A stretch of DNA of 64,000 bases from Hoeflea marina (GCF_003182275.1 NZ_QGTR01000003.1:558001-622000), one strand, 5' to 3'. Positions 47,480-58,341 are shown, counted from the first letter of the stretch. Numbers and translations are program-made. Notes: generated by a model from the letters alone, not told the origin.

Positions 47480-48130
47480 ATGTTTCTCATCGACATGTTC
47501 AACAAGAAGACCGCCATGCCCAAGCCCGCCGAGGCGCTGCCCGGCCGCAGCGAGCCGATCGCCACCGCCGAGACCCATTTCGTCAACGGCGCGGCGCTGA
47601 AGGGCCCGTGGCCGGACAGCATGGAGACCGCCTATTTCGGCATGGGCTGCTTCTGGGGCGTGGAGCGATTGTTCTGGAAGCTGCCGGGCGTGCACGTCAC
47701 CGCCTCGGGCTATGCCGGCGGCATCACCCCGAACCCGACCTACCAGGAGACCGTGACCGGGCTCACCGGCCACACCGAGGTGGTGATGGTGGTCTTCGAC
47801 CCCGCCGTCATCTCCTACGAGCGGCTGCTCACGGTGTTCTTCGAGGAGCACGATCCGACCCAGGGCATGCGCCAGGGCAACGACATCGGCACCACCTACC
47901 GCTCGGCGATCTACACGACCAGCCAGGCGCAGGCGGAGGTCGCCACAAAAGCCCGCGACAGCTACCAGGCAGCCCTTGCCGCCGCCGGCCACACCGGGCG
48001 GGTGACGACGGAAATCGCGCCGGCCGCCGAGTTCTACTATGCCGAGCCCTACCACCAGCAGTATCTGGCCAAGAATCCGGGCGGCTATTGCGGCCTGCGC
48101 GGCACCGGGGTCGCCTGCGTCGGCGCGTGA
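47480..48130 (+). CDS. msrA: Peptide methionine-S-sulfoxide reductase MsrA
   Basis: 216 residues from ATG 47480 (GAGGTGACGGA upstream). The catalytic motif [10 protein letters not shown] is present, with family segments [18 protein letters not shown] and the C-terminal resolving cysteines in [16 protein letters not shown]. It reduces methionine-S-sulfoxide in proteins using thioredoxin, repairing oxidative damage in the cytoplasm. The N-terminal extension of ~45 residues is normal for the long MsrA form. Confidence 0.95.
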   Translation: MFLIDMFNKKTAMPKPAEALPGRSEPIATAETHFVNGAALKGPWPDSMETAYFGMGCFWGVERLFWKLPGVHVTASGYAGGITPNPTYQETVTGLTGHTEVVMVVFDPAVISYERLLTVFFEEHDPTQGMRQGNDIGTTYRSAIYTTSQAQAEVATKARDSYQAALAAAGHTGRVTTEIAPAAEFYYAEPYHQQYLAKNPGGYCGLRGTGVACVGA

Positions 48131-48303
48131 GGGCGGCGGCGCGGTTTTCCACGCCGGCTCAGCCAGATCGGCGTTGGATTCTCGCAAAAGCCGTGCAAAG
48201 ATGGGCTTCTTCCGGCCGGGCCCCGGCCGGTGGTTTCCGCAGGTTTGCCCGCAAGGGCTGCGGGAGGACCCCCAAAGATCAACACAAAACAGGGCTGCAC
48301 ATC

Positions 48304-49296
48304 ATGAAACGCACGCTTTTGAGCTTCCTCGCCGTGGCCGCCATGTCCGCCACCGCGCTGGCCGCGGACATCAAGCCCGCCATCATCTACGACCTTGGCG
48401 GAAAATTCGACAAGTCCTTCAACGAAGCCGCCTTCAACGGCGCCGAGAAGTTCAAGACCGAAACCGGCATCGAGTACCGCGATTTCGAGATCTCCAACGA
48501 TTCGCAGCGCGAGCAGGCCTTGAGCCGCTTCGCCCGCGACGGCAACAACCCGATCGTCATGGCCGGCTTCTCCTGGGGCGAGGCGCTGCAGAAGGTCGCC
48601 GCCCAGTATCCGGAGACCAATTTCGCCATCATCGACATGGTGGTGGACGCGCCCAATGTGCGCTCGGTGGTCTACAAGGAACAGGAGGGCTCCTACCTGG
48701 TCGGCGTGATGGCGGCGCTGGCGTCGAAGTCCGGCACGGTCAGCTTCGTCGGCGGCATGGACATTCCGCTGATCCGCAAGTTCGCCTGCGGCTACAAGGG
48801 CGGGGTCATGGCCACCAAGCCCGAGGGCAAGGTGCTGGAAGCCATGACCGGCTCGACCCCTGACGCCTGGAACGACCCGGTCAAGGGCGGCGAGATCACC
48901 AAGTCGCAGATCGACCAGGGCTCGGACGTCATCTACGCGGCGGCCGGCGGCACCGGCATCGGCGTGCTGCAGGCGGCCGCCGACAACGGCGCGCTCGGCA
49001 TCGGGGTGGATTCCAACCAGAACGGCCAGCAGCCCGGCAAGGTGCTGACCTCGATGCTCAAGCGCGTCGACGTCGCCGTCTACAACGCCTTCATGGACGC
49101 CAAGGACGACAAGTTCGACTACGGCTTCAACGTGCTCGGCCTCAAGGAAGGCGGCGTCGACTACGCGATGGACGAGAACAACGCGCCGCTGGTCACCGAC
49201 GAGATGAAGGCCGCCGTGGAGGCCGCCAAGGCCGACATCATCGCCGGCAAGATCGAAGTCCACGACTACATGTCGGACGAAGCCTGCCCCTACTGA
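48304..49296 (+). CDS. BMP family ABC transporter substrate-binding protein
   Basis: 330 residues with a signal peptide (cleavage near ALAAD). Basic membrane protein (BmpA/Med) family: IYDLGGKFDKSFNEAAF at the start, then GFSWGEALQKVA, FVGGMDIPLI and GVDSNQNGQQPGKVLTSM. Members bind purine nucleosides for ABC uptake. No permease or ATPase gene is adjacent, so this is an orphan binding protein that must use a transporter encoded elsewhere. A hairpin terminator follows. Confidence 0.9.
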   Translation: MKRTLLSFLAVAAMSATALAADIKPAIIYDLGGKFDKSFNEAAFNGAEKFKTETGIEYRDFEISNDSQREQALSRFARDGNNPIVMAGFSWGEALQKVAAQYPETNFAIIDMVVDAPNVRSVVYKEQEGSYLVGVMAALASKSGTVSFVGGMDIPLIRKFACGYKGGVMATKPEGKVLEAMTGSTPDAWNDPVKGGEITKSQIDQGSDVIYAAAGGTGIGVLQAAADNGALGIGVDSNQNGQQPGKVLTSMLKRVDVAVYNAFMDAKDDKFDYGFNVLGLKEGGVDYAMDENNAPLVTDEMKAAVEAAKADIIAGKIEVHDYMSDEACPY

Positions 49297-49337
49297 GGCC
49301 GGTTCGCGGGACCCCGGTTCCGCAAATGTGCCATCGC

Positions 49338-49362
49338 GACGGCCGGGCCCTGCCCGGCCGTC
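49338..49362 (+). terminator. Hairpin terminator of the BMP-family gene
   Basis: GACGGCCGGGC pairs perfectly with GCCCGGCCGTC across a 3-nt loop, 42 bp after the stop; only a short T-run (GTTTC) follows, so termination may be partial. Confidence 0.6.
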
Positions 49363-49499
49363 TGCGTTTCGGCGCGCTGACGCAAGGGCGCGAAAATTGA
49401 AGGGCGTTGCACCGCCCGGCCTCTCGCCCTTCGAGGGCCGCTCACGCGGCCACCTCAGGGTGAGGGGAACGGGGTGGATCGGAGGCGCCGGGGGGGGGG

Positions 49500-50140
49500 G
49501 CGACGACGCCCTCTCTGGTGTCATGCCGGCCCCCGAGCCGTGGGACTCCCGGCGCGTCACCTCGAAAGGAGTCCCTCACCGCGCGGACGCGCGGTGGCTG
49601 GACCCCGGATCAAGTCCGGGGTGACGGTGTGGAGGGGCCGGGGTGACGGGCGGGGGGTGCGGGGCGCAACGCTTGTCCGGAGTGCATGTTCAGGTTCGGA
49701 AGCGCCGCCCGATGTCTGATGCCGACGACACCCTCTCCGCCGTCATGCCGGCCCCCGAGCCGGCATCCAGCGGGCTCGCGTCCGCGAGCCGGGGACTCCC
49801 GGGGTGTCACCTCGAAAGGAGTCTCTCACCGCGCGGACGCGCGGTGGCTGGACCCCGGATCAAGTCCGGGGTGACGGTGTGGAGGGGCCGGGGTGACGGG
49901 CGGGGGTGCGGGGCGCAACGCTTGTCCGGAGTGCATGTTCAGGTTCGGAAGCGCCGCCCGATGTCTGATGCCGACGACACCCTCTCCGCCGTCATGCCGG
50001 CCCCCGAGCCGGCATCCAGCGGGCTCGCGTCCGCGAGCCGGGGACTCCCCGGGGTGTCACCTCGAAAGGAGTCTCTCACCGCGCGGACGCGCGGTGGCTG
50101 GACCCCGGATCAAGTCCGGGGTGACGGTGTGGAGGGGCCG
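49500..50140. repeat. Tandem array, about 2.6 copies of a 249-250 bp GC-rich unit
   Basis: The block GCGCGGACGC...GGTGGCTGG recurs at 49581, 49831 and 50081, exactly 250 bp apart. The first copy lacks about 28 bp around 49541. Each unit contains two palindromes: CCGGCCCCCGAGCCGG (flanked by CATG and CATCCAG) and CCCCGGATCAAGTCCGGGG. The CTGGACCCCGGATCAAG and GTCATGCCGG cores are familiar alphaproteobacterial intergenic repeats. The third unit is nearly identical to the second. The frames across the array are repeat artefacts, so I call no gene in 49297-50251. Confidence 0.9.
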
Positions 50141-50251
50141 TCCGACACCCCCGGTCACCTCCGACATGCGCACACCCCGCCGGATGCCGCCTGCGGTTGC
50201 GATGGCGGCGGCGCGGGTCTATAGCGGTCCAAGACCAACAGGACCGCCACC

Positions 50252-50875
50252 ATGACGAAGATCCGGCTGCACAAGGGTGACATTTCCGCCGCGGACGCCG
50301 CCCGCTACACCTCCGACATCGCCATCGACACCGAGACGCTGGGGCTGGTGCCGCGGCGCGACCGGCTGTGCGTGGTGCAATTGTCGCCGGGCGACGGATC
50401 GGCCGACGTCATCCAGATCGCCGCCGGCCAGACCAGCGCCCCCAACCTTGTGGCGCTGCTTGCCGACGACAGCCGGCGCAAGCTGTTCCATTACGGCCGC
50501 TTCGACATCGCCGTGCTGTTCCAGAGCTTCGGCGTGACCTGCCGGCCGGTGTTCTGCACCAAGATCGCCTCGCGGCTCTCACGCACCTACACCGACCGCC
50601 ACGGCCTCAAGGACCTGACGAAGGAGATGCTCGAGATCGACCTGTCCAAGCAGCAGCAGTCGTCGGACTGGGCGGCCGAGGAACTGACGCCGGCGCAGCT
50701 CGACTATGCCGCCTCCGACGTGCTGCACCTGCATGCGCTTGCCCGCAAGCTGACCGAGCGGCTCAACCGCGACGGGCGGCTCGACCATGCCGAGGCCTGC
50801 TTCGCCTTCCTGCCGACGCGCGCCAAGCTCGACCTTCTCGGCTGGGACGACACCGACATCTTCGCCCACAGCTGA
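50252..50875 (+). CDS. rnd: Ribonuclease D-like 3'-5' exonuclease
   Basis: 207 residues, the short form with only the DEDDy exonuclease domain. Metal ligands: DTET (IAIDTETLGL), the Asp in HYGRFD, and YAASDV with the catalytic Tyr and Asp. The C-terminal HRDC domains of E. coli RNase D are absent, as is usual in alphaproteobacteria. It trims 3' ends of tRNA precursors and other small RNAs. Confidence 0.88.
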   Translation: MTKIRLHKGDISAADAARYTSDIAIDTETLGLVPRRDRLCVVQLSPGDGSADVIQIAAGQTSAPNLVALLADDSRRKLFHYGRFDIAVLFQSFGVTCRPVFCTKIASRLSRTYTDRHGLKDLTKEMLEIDLSKQQQSSDWAAEELTPAQLDYAASDVLHLHALARKLTERLNRDGRLDHAEACFAFLPTRAKLDLLGWDDTDIFAHS

Positions 50876-50912
50876 AGGCAAGGCCCCGGCGCGCCGCTGG
50901 CCGAGGCGCGCC

Positions 50913-51803
50913 TCAGGCCCGTCCGGCCTCGGCCAGGATCCAGTCGCGGAAGCGCCTGATCCGCGGCAGGTTGCGGCGTCCCTCCGGATAGACCAGCCAG
51001 TAGGCGCCGCCCGAGCGGCCGACAATGTCGAAGGGCTGCAGCAGCCGGCCGCGCGCCAGCTCCTCCCGGTGAAACTCGGGAGTGAGCATCGCCACCCCGG
51101 TGCCGGCGATGGCCACCTGCGCCTCCACCGCCTGCGCCCCCATCTGGCTGGCGACGCGGCCGTCGAGCAGCTTCGGGTCGAGCCCGGCGGCCGAAAACCA
51201 GATCCTCCACCACGGATCGGTCGCATCGATGATCGGCAGCCGCAGGATGTCGGCCGGCGTGGCGAGGCCGCCGATCGTCTCAGCCAGCGCCGGGCTCAGC
51301 ATCGGCGTGAAGGTGAGCTCGAACAGCCGGTGCGAGATCAGGCCGGGCCAGTCGCCGCGGCCCGAGCGGATGGCGACGTCGGCCTGGTGGCGGCGAAAAT
51401 CGATCAGCTCCGAGGCGGATTCGAGCCGGATGGCGAGCGCCGGGTTGGAGAGCTGGAAATGGCCGATGCGCGAGGCCAGCCAGTGGGAGGCGAAGGTCTG
51501 CACGGTGTTGACGAGAAGCGTGCCGGCGATGTCATCGGAGAGTTCGTCGAAGGCAGCCCCCAGCCGGCCGAAGGCCTCGCTCAGCTGCGGCGCCAGCCGG
51601 GCGCCCGCCGGCGTCAGCGAGACCTGCCGCGGCCGGCGCAGGAACAGCGGCTGGCCGACCCGCTCCTCCAGCACCCGGATCTGGTAGCTCACCGCCGCCT
51701 GGGTCATGCCGAGCTCGGCTGCGGCGCGGGTGAAGCTGAGATGACGGGCGGCGGCCTCGAAGACGCGGATGGTGGCAAGCGGCGGCAGGCGGGACTGGGT
51801 CAT
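50913..51803 (-). CDS. LysR family transcriptional regulator (GcvA-like)
   Basis: 296 residues. The HTH is LPPLATIRVFEAAARHLSF and ELGMTQAAVSYQIRVLEERV, typical of the GcvA branch; the C-terminal co-inducer domain is complete. It is divergent from the DUF1127 gene, 74 bp apart, so it may regulate it. The ligand is unknown. Confidence 0.88.
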   Translation of the reverse strand: MTQSRLPPLATIRVFEAAARHLSFTRAAAELGMTQAAVSYQIRVLEERVGQPLFLRRPRQVSLTPAGARLAPQLSEAFGRLGAAFDELSDDIAGTLLVNTVQTFASHWLASRIGHFQLSNPALAIRLESASELIDFRRHQADVAIRSGRGDWPGLISHRLFELTFTPMLSPALAETIGGLATPADILRLPIIDATDPWWRIWFSAAGLDPKLLDGRVASQMGAQAVEAQVAIAGTGVAMLTPEFHREELARGRLLQPFDIVGRSGGAYWLVYPEGRRNLPRIRRFRDWILAEAGRA

Positions 51804-51877
51804 GCATCAGGACTCCTTATGCATACTACCCGCCATTCGGTTGGTCTTCAACGGCTTTCCACGCCAGATTTGCGTCC

Positions 51878-52105
51878 ATGACCCAGAGCACACGCCTGTC
51901 ACCGCCCCTCCTCTCCCCGTCCCCGCCATGCCGGGGCGCTCCCGATCACGGTCGCGCCGCTGTGACGGGACCGCTCAGCCGGCTCGGCCGCTTCGCCGCC
52001 GCACTCTGGCGCGAACTGCAGGCCCGCCGCCGCGTCCGCGCGACGCACGCGGATCTGCGCGATCTCTCCCGCCATGTCCGGCGCGACATCGGGCTCGATC
52101 CCTGA
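51878..52105 (+). CDS. DUF1127 family small protein
   Basis: 75 residues. The C-terminal 40 residues (LWRELQARRRVRATHADLRD then LSRHVRRDIGLDP) are the arginine-rich DUF1127 domain. Small DUF1127 proteins bind RNA and affect RNA turnover and phosphate/carbon responses in Agrobacterium (known of the family). The N-terminal proline-rich part is unusual and could mean a later start, for instance inside the domain. Confidence 0.75.
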   Translation: MTQSTRLSPPLLSPSPPCRGAPDHGRAAVTGPLSRLGRFAAALWRELQARRRVRATHADLRDLSRHVRRDIGLDP

Positions 52106-52135
52106 GGCCCGCCGCGCCTGCCTGCACGCCGCACG

Positions 52136-52165
52136 AAAAAGCCCGCCGGATCGCTCCGGCGGGCT
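52136..52165 (-). terminator. Rho-independent terminator of rpsA
   Basis: AGCCCGCCGGA/TCCGGCGGGCT forms a perfect 11-bp stem with a 4-nt loop. On the minus strand it is followed by five T residues. It lies 27 bp after the rpsA stop. Confidence 0.9.
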
Positions 52166-52191
52166 GATGTCTGCGGCAAACCGATCGGGGA

Positions 52192-53901
52192 TCAGTCTTC
52201 GCTGTTCTGCTTCTTGAGCGCGGCGCCCAGGATGTCGCCGAGCGACGCGCCCGAGTCGGACGAGCCGAACTGGGCCACGGCCTGCTTCTCTTCGGCGATT
52301 TCCAGCGCCTTGATCGACAGCGTCACCTTGCGGTCCTTGCGCGAGTAGTTGGTGACGCGGGCGTCAACAAGCTGGCCGACCGAGAAGCGCTCGGGGCGCT
52401 GCTCGTCACGGTCGCGCGACAGGTCGGAGCGGCGGATGAAGGAATCCATCCCCTCGTGATCGACCAGGGCGACCTCGATGCCGCCGTCGGTGATCGCGGT
52501 GACCTTGGCCGAGACGATCGCGTTCTTGCGCAGTTCGCCCGAGGCAGCACCGGCGTCGCCGCCCGAATCCTTGCCGAGCTGCTTGATGCCGAGCGAGATG
52601 CGTTCCTTGTCGACATCGACGTCAAGAACCACGGCCTTGACCATGTCGCCCTTGTTGAACTCCTCGATGACCTGTTCGCCCGGACGGTTCCAGTCGAGGT
52701 CGGAGAGGTGAACCATGCCGTCGACATCGCCGTCGAGGCCGATGAACAGGCCGAACTCGGTCTTGTTCTTGACTTCGCCTTCGACTTCGGTGCCCGACGG
52801 ATGGGTCTGGGCAAACACTTCCCACGGATTCTCGAGCGTCTGCTTGAGGCCGAGCGAAATGCGGCGCTTGTTGGGGTCGACCTCGAGCACGACGACGTCG
52901 ACTTCCTGCGTCGTCGACAGGATCTTGCCGGGATGCACGTTCTTCTTGGTCCAGGACATTTCCGAGACGTGGATGAGGCCTTCGATGCCCGGCTCCAGCT
53001 CGACGAATGCGCCGTAGTCGGTGATGTTGGTCACGGTGCCGGTGATGCGCTTGCCGGACGGGTACTTGACGCCGATGCCATCCCAGGGATCGCTCTCGAG
53101 CTGCTTCATGCCCAGCGAGATGCGATGGGTTTCCTGGTTGATGCGGATGATCTGCACCTTGACGGACTGACCGATCGACAGGATCTCGGAGGGGTGGTTG
53201 ACGCGGCGCCAGGCCATGTCGGTGACGTGCAGCAGGCCGTCGATGCCGCCGAGATCAACGAACGCACCGTAATCGGTGATGTTCTTGACCATGCCTTCGA
53301 CCGTCTGGCCTTCTTCAAGGTTCTGGACGATTTCCGAGCGCTGTTCGGCGCGGCTCTCTTCGAGCACGGTGCGGCGCGAGACGACGATGTTGCCGCGGCG
53401 CTTGTCCATCTTGAGGATTTCGAAGGGCTGCGGGATGTGCATGAGCGGCGAGACGTCGCGGATCGGGCGGATGTCGACCTGGCTGCGCGGCAGGAAGGCC
53501 ACGGCGCCGTCGAGATCGACGGTAAAGCCACCCTTGACCTGGTTGAAGATGACGCCTTCAACGCGTTCCTGGGCATTGAACTTGACTTCCAGGCGAACCC
53601 AGCTTTCCTCGCGGCGAGCCTTCTCGCGCGACAGAACGGCTTCACCCAGGGCATTCTCGATGCGCTCGACATAGACTTCGACTTCGTCGCCGACCTTCAG
53701 CACGCCGTCCTTGCCCTTGACGCCGAATTCCTTCAGCGGCACGCGACCTTCGACCTTGAGGCCGACGTCGATGATGGCAACGTCCTTTTCGATGGCGATG
53801 ACGATGCCCTTGGCAACGTACCCTTCGCCCAGATCATTTGTCGCCAAAGATTCTGCGAAGAGGGATGCGAAATCATCCTTCATGGATACTGCTTCTACCA
53901 T
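52192..53901 (-). CDS. rpsA: 30S ribosomal protein S1
   Basis: 569 residues with six S1 (OB-fold) repeats, seen as recurrent IxxYGAFVxL stretches: DYGAFVDLGGIDGLLHV, DYGAFVELEPGIEGLIHV, EFGLFIGLDGDVDGMVHL. It binds mRNA and helps initiation at weak Shine-Dalgarno sites. ATG 53901 has AGGAG 5 nt upstream; the longer frame is spurious. The C-terminal alanine-rich end (LGDILGAALKKQN) is typical of alphaproteobacteria. Downstream of cmk and aroA on the same strand, as in related genomes. Confidence 0.97.
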   Translation of the reverse strand: MVEAVSMKDDFASLFAESLATNDLGEGYVAKGIVIAIEKDVAIIDVGLKVEGRVPLKEFGVKGKDGVLKVGDEVEVYVERIENALGEAVLSREKARREESWVRLEVKFNAQERVEGVIFNQVKGGFTVDLDGAVAFLPRSQVDIRPIRDVSPLMHIPQPFEILKMDKRRGNIVVSRRTVLEESRAEQRSEIVQNLEEGQTVEGMVKNITDYGAFVDLGGIDGLLHVTDMAWRRVNHPSEILSIGQSVKVQIIRINQETHRISLGMKQLESDPWDGIGVKYPSGKRITGTVTNITDYGAFVELEPGIEGLIHVSEMSWTKKNVHPGKILSTTQEVDVVVLEVDPNKRRISLGLKQTLENPWEVFAQTHPSGTEVEGEVKNKTEFGLFIGLDGDVDGMVHLSDLDWNRPGEQVIEEFNKGDMVKAVVLDVDVDKERISLGIKQLGKDSGGDAGAASGELRKNAIVSAKVTAITDGGIEVALVDHEGMDSFIRRSDLSRDRDEQRPERFSVGQLVDARVTNYSRKDRKVTLSIKALEIAEEKQAVAQFGSSDSGASLGDILGAALKKQNSED

Positions 53902-54032
53902 AAAAACTCCTGGAACCGCTTGATCAGCGGCTGAATGCGCCCGGTTGGTGTTAATCGGACCGAATTCCTGTCTGCCCGGTCTCTCAAGGGAGCGGCGGGC
54001 GGGTCTGGCGCAGTGACAGATATCCGGCTTGG

Positions 54033-54686
54033 TCAAAGACCCAGAGCGGCATCCACAAGTCTGCGGGCCGTCTCGAACGCGGCCTCTATACCCATTTCGC
54101 TCGTGTCAAGCAAGTGCGCATCGTCAGCGGGACGGAGCGGTGAATCGGCGCGGCCCGAGTCGCGGGCGTCGCGCAGCCGGATGTCGGCGAGGATGCGGTC
54201 GAAATCGGCCTCGCCGCCGCCGGCGCGGATCTCGTCGCAGCGCCGGCGGGCGCGGACCTCCGGGCTGGCGGTGACGTAGAGCTTGAGTGGCGCATCGGGG
54301 CAGACGACGGTGCCGATGTCGCGGCCGTCGAGCACGGTGCCCGGCGGGGTCAGCGCAAAGCGGCGCTGCGCCTCGACCAGCGCCCGGCGCACCTTGGGCA
54401 TCACCGCCACCTGCGAGGCGGCCTCGCCGATGGCGTGGTCCGAGAGCACGGCGCGGTCAAGCCGGCCGAGATCGAGGCCGGCGGCCACCTCGGCTGCCAA
54501 AGCCTCGTCGTCGAGCGGCAGGCCGCGGTCGATCAGCGCCCTGGCGGTCGCCCGGTAGGTGAGCCCGGTGTCGAGATGGTGAAAGCCGTAAAGCTCGGCC
54601 AGGCGCCGGGCGAGCGTGCCCTTGCCGGCGGCCGCGGGACCATCGATGGCGATGACGGGAACGGGGACCGGGACGGCCGGGCTCAC
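54033..54686 (-). CDS. cmk: Cytidylate kinase
   Basis: 217 residues. Phosphorylates CMP/dCMP. P-loop is [42 protein letters not shown] and LDTSEMG are the CMP-binding and lid motifs. It overlaps the DsbA-like isomerase gene by 4 bp and is 131 bp upstream of rpsA. The aroA-SDR-isomerase-cmk-rpsA order carries an insertion relative to the usual aroA-cmk-rpsA. Confidence 0.95.
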   Translation of the reverse strand: MSPAVPVPVPVIAIDGPAAAGKGTLARRLAELYGFHHLDTGLTYRATARALIDRGLPLDDEALAAEVAAGLDLGRLDRAVLSDHAIGEAASQVAVMPKVRRALVEAQRRFALTPPGTVLDGRDIGTVVCPDAPLKLYVTASPEVRARRRCDEIRAGGGEADFDRILADIRLRDARDSGRADSPLRPADDAHLLDTSEMGIEAAFETARRLVDAALGL

Positions 54687-55333
54687 TTGCGCTCCACGCC
54701 GACTTCGATGCCGCCGAGATGCGCAAAAGGCTCGCGCGAGAACATCTCGCGATCGGCGAGAAAGGCCTTGAGCATGTCGAAGGCGTCAACGCCCCAGAAC
54801 AGCTCGGGACCCGACGCGGTGTCGACCACGAAGCTCGGCACGCCGAAGACGCCGAGGGAGATCGCCTCCTCGGTCGAGCGCCGGAGCGCGGCCTTGGCGG
54901 CATCGTCGCCGGCGAGCTCCGCCGGCGCGCCGACGGCCGCGGCGAAGGCCTCGAGGTCGAGCGCATTGTCGGGCGCGCGGCCCTGCCGGAAGACGAAATC
55001 GAAGGCGCGGCGCACCATCGCCAGATCCGCCCCGGCGCCGCCATTGGCGCCGGCGAGGATGCGCAGGCCGGCCAGCGGATTGAACGGATGGCGCGGCGGA
55101 AACCGCATCGCCAGGCCGTGCCGCTCGCCGAGAAAGGCCGCGATGCGGTAGGTGTGCAGCCGCTTGGGCGCGATCTCCGCCGGGCCGCGCTGGCCCCAGT
55201 GCGACAAGAGCGCACCGAGCAGCACCGGCCGCGGCACGATCACGCAGCCGGCGGGCAGTTCGTCCAGCCGCGCCAGCGCCACATGGGCAAAGGGCGAGAG
55301 GATGTCGTAATGGAATGTGATCTCGGTGCCCAT
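54683..55333 (-). CDS. DsbA-like thioredoxin-fold protein (2-hydroxychromene-2-carboxylate isomerase family)
   Basis: 216 residues from ATG 55333 (GGAGACGGCG upstream). The fold is GST-kappa/DsbA-like: [17 protein letters not shown] at the start, where SPFA replaces the CxxC of DsbA with the isomerase-type Ser, and FGVPSFVVD containing the cis-Pro. It may isomerise aromatic pathway intermediates with glutathione; the in vivo substrate is unknown. Co-transcribed with the SDR and cmk. Confidence 0.83.
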   Translation of the reverse strand: MGTEITFHYDILSPFAHVALARLDELPAGCVIVPRPVLLGALLSHWGQRGPAEIAPKRLHTYRIAAFLGERHGLAMRFPPRHPFNPLAGLRILAGANGGAGADLAMVRRAFDFVFRQGRAPDNALDLEAFAAAVGAPAELAGDDAAKAALRRSTEEAISLGVFGVPSFVVDTASGPELFWGVDAFDMLKAFLADREMFSREPFAHLGGIEVGVERK

Positions 55334-55353
55334 CGCCGTCTCCGTTGCGCCGC

Positions 55354-56058
55354 TCACACCGAGCGCGTGATGCCGCCGTCGACGCGCAGATTCTGGCCGG
55401 TCATGTAGCCGGATTTCTCGGACGCCAGGAACAGGATCAGCTCGGCCACCTCCTCGACGGTGCCATAGCGGCCCATGGGGATGCGGGCGCGACGGTCTTC
55501 CTTCTCCGGCAGCGAATCGATGAAGCCGGGCAGGACATTGTTCATGCGCACATTGTCGGCGGCGTACCGGTCGGCAAACAATTTGGTGAAGGCGGCCAGC
55601 CCGGCGCGGAAGACGCCCGAGGTGGGGAACAACGCTTCCGGCTCGAAGGTGGCGTAGGTCGAGATGTTGACGATGGAGCCGGATTTCTGCGCCTGCATGA
55701 TGGGCGTGACCAGGCGGGCGGCGCGGATGACGTTGAGCAGGTAGAACTCCATGCCGAGATACCAGTCCTCGTCGGCGATCTCCAGCACGTCGCCCTTCGG
55801 GCCGTGGCCGGCGCCGTTGACCAGCACGTCGATGCGGCCGAAGCGCTCCATCACCTGGTCGGTGAACGCCTTGAGATCCTCAGTCGAGCGGTTGGAGCCG
55901 GTGAAGCCGAGACCGCCGAGTTCAAGCGCCAGTTCCTCGCCCCTGCCCGAGGACGACAGGATCGCCACCGCATGGCCGTTTTCCGCCAGCTTGCGCGCCG
56001 CCGCCGCGCCGATGCCGCTGCCGCCTCCGACAATCATCGCCACCCTGATCGCACTCAT
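55354..56058 (-). CDS. SDR family protein lacking the usual catalytic Tyr/Lys
   Basis: 234 residues with the Rossmann motif VGGGSGIGAAAARKL, NGAGHGPKG and the C-terminal LRVDGGITRSV. The expected YxxxK site aligns with SGVFR (TSGVFRAGLAAFTK), so Tyr is Ser and Lys is Arg. It may be an inactive or differently working SDR. It lies 20 bp upstream of the isomerase gene start and 29 bp downstream of aroA in transcription order, in an operon with them. Confidence 0.82.
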   Translation of the reverse strand: MSAIRVAMIVGGGSGIGAAAARKLAENGHAVAILSSSGRGEELALELGGLGFTGSNRSTEDLKAFTDQVMERFGRIDVLVNGAGHGPKGDVLEIADEDWYLGMEFYLLNVIRAARLVTPIMQAQKSGSIVNISTYATFEPEALFPTSGVFRAGLAAFTKLFADRYAADNVRMNNVLPGFIDSLPEKEDRRARIPMGRYGTVEEVAELILFLASEKSGYMTGQNLRVDGGITRSV

Positions 56059-56087
56059 CGGCTTTCTCCCGTTGTTGCAGGCACAGT

Positions 56088-57446
<1,359 letters not shown>

Positions 57447-57663
57447 CTACCAAATCCGGTTGTCACGCATGCCGGGCCCGATCCGGCCCGCTCCGGGCGC
57501 CTGCCTAACACAGGCCCGGGACGGCGTCATCCTGCGGCAAACAAATTATGGGCGAGATTGGCTTTGACAGACCGGCACAAGATGATTATGGGGACCGGAC
57601 TTGCCAAATGGAAGGTCGGGCACCGGAGTGCCCTGCATCCATACAGTTCAAGAGGCTTCGACA

Positions 57664-58113
57664 GTGGTAAAACCGGAACTTGGAACTAAGCGTGTATGCC
57701 CGGAAACCGGGCGCAAATTCTACGATCTCAACCGTGATCCGATCGTCTCGCCCTTCACCGGCAAATCCTACCCGTTGTCCTACTTTGAGGAAACGATTGC
57801 CGCCAAGGTGAAAGCCAAGGAGAAGGAAAAGGAAGAAGACGAGGAAGAGGTCGAAGAAGACGTCGAGGAAGTCGACGTCGAATCGCCGGATGTGGAAATC
57901 GTCTCGCTCGACGAAGCCGACGAGGACACGACCGTCGGCTCGAAGGTCACCAAGAAGGCCAAGAACGACGACGTTCCGGATCTCGACGACGATGACGACG
58001 ATGTGGAAATCGACGACGACGACGACGACACGTTCCTCGCCGACGACGACGATGATGACGACGACGATGTCAGCGACATCATCGGCGTCAATGACGACGA
58101 CGACGATCAGTGA
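57664..58113 (+). CDS. TIGR02300 family protein (FYDLN acid domain)
   Basis: 149 residues, GTG 57664 with AGAGG 8-9 nt upstream. The first ~55 residues carry the family mark: GTKRVCPETGRKFYDLNRDP, then SPFTGKSYP. The rest is an extremely acidic Asp/Glu tail with almost no other residues, likely disordered. Found only in alphaproteobacteria; function unknown. It is divergent from aroA and followed by tRNA-Ala. Confidence 0.92.
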   Translation: MVKPELGTKRVCPETGRKFYDLNRDPIVSPFTGKSYPLSYFEETIAAKVKAKEKEKEEDEEEVEEDVEEVDVESPDVEIVSLDEADEDTTVGSKVTKKAKNDDVPDLDDDDDDVEIDDDDDDTFLADDDDDDDDDVSDIIGVNDDDDDQ

Positions 58114-58128
58114 GGCCTGCGGGGCGGC

Positions 58129-58146
58129 GCGACAAAACTTTGTCGC
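58129..58146 (+). terminator. Short hairpin after the FYDLN gene
   Basis: GCGACAAA and TTTGTCGC form an 8-bp perfect hairpin 16 nt after the stop; a weak T-rich stretch (CATTTTGATC) follows. It is probably the terminator of the upstream gene. Confidence 0.55.
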
Positions 58147-58172
58147 CCCTCATTCATTTTGATCTTGATCTT

Positions 58173-58200
58173 GTGCGGCTTGAGACGTAAGAAGCCGCAC
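58173..58200. repeat. 9-bp hairpin between the FYDLN gene and tRNA-Ala
   Basis: GTGCGGCTT pairs perfectly with AAGCCGCAC across a 10-nt loop. No T-run follows. It may be a processing or second termination signal before the tRNA. Confidence 0.45.
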
Positions 58201-58265
58201 CTGCCCACCCCGCCCAGGGGATCGGCAGTCTGACGGGGCCCACCTTCGGGTGTGCCCGCTGGTAC

Positions 58266-58341
58266 GGGGCCATAGCTCAGCTGGGAGAGCGCCTGCATGG
58301 CATGCAGGAGGTCAGCGGTTCGATCCCGCTTGGCTCCACCA
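58266..58341 (+). tRNA. tRNA-Ala (GGC anticodon)
   Basis: 76 nt with encoded CCA. Begins GGGGCCATAGCTCAGC; anticodon stem CCTGC/GCAGG encloses ATGGCAT (anticodon GGC). T-loop GGTTCGATCCC. The acceptor contains G3-U70, the alanine identity pair. Confidence 0.96.

Noticed and set aside
49500-50140. CRISPR array
   Set aside because: Repeats are 250 bp long and continuous, with no 30-40 bp repeat/spacer pattern and no cas genes.
49643-50255. Open frames with repeated residue blocks suggesting a repeat protein
   Set aside because: They only translate the 250-bp DNA repeat; no RBS, and the repeat cores are known non-coding palindromes.
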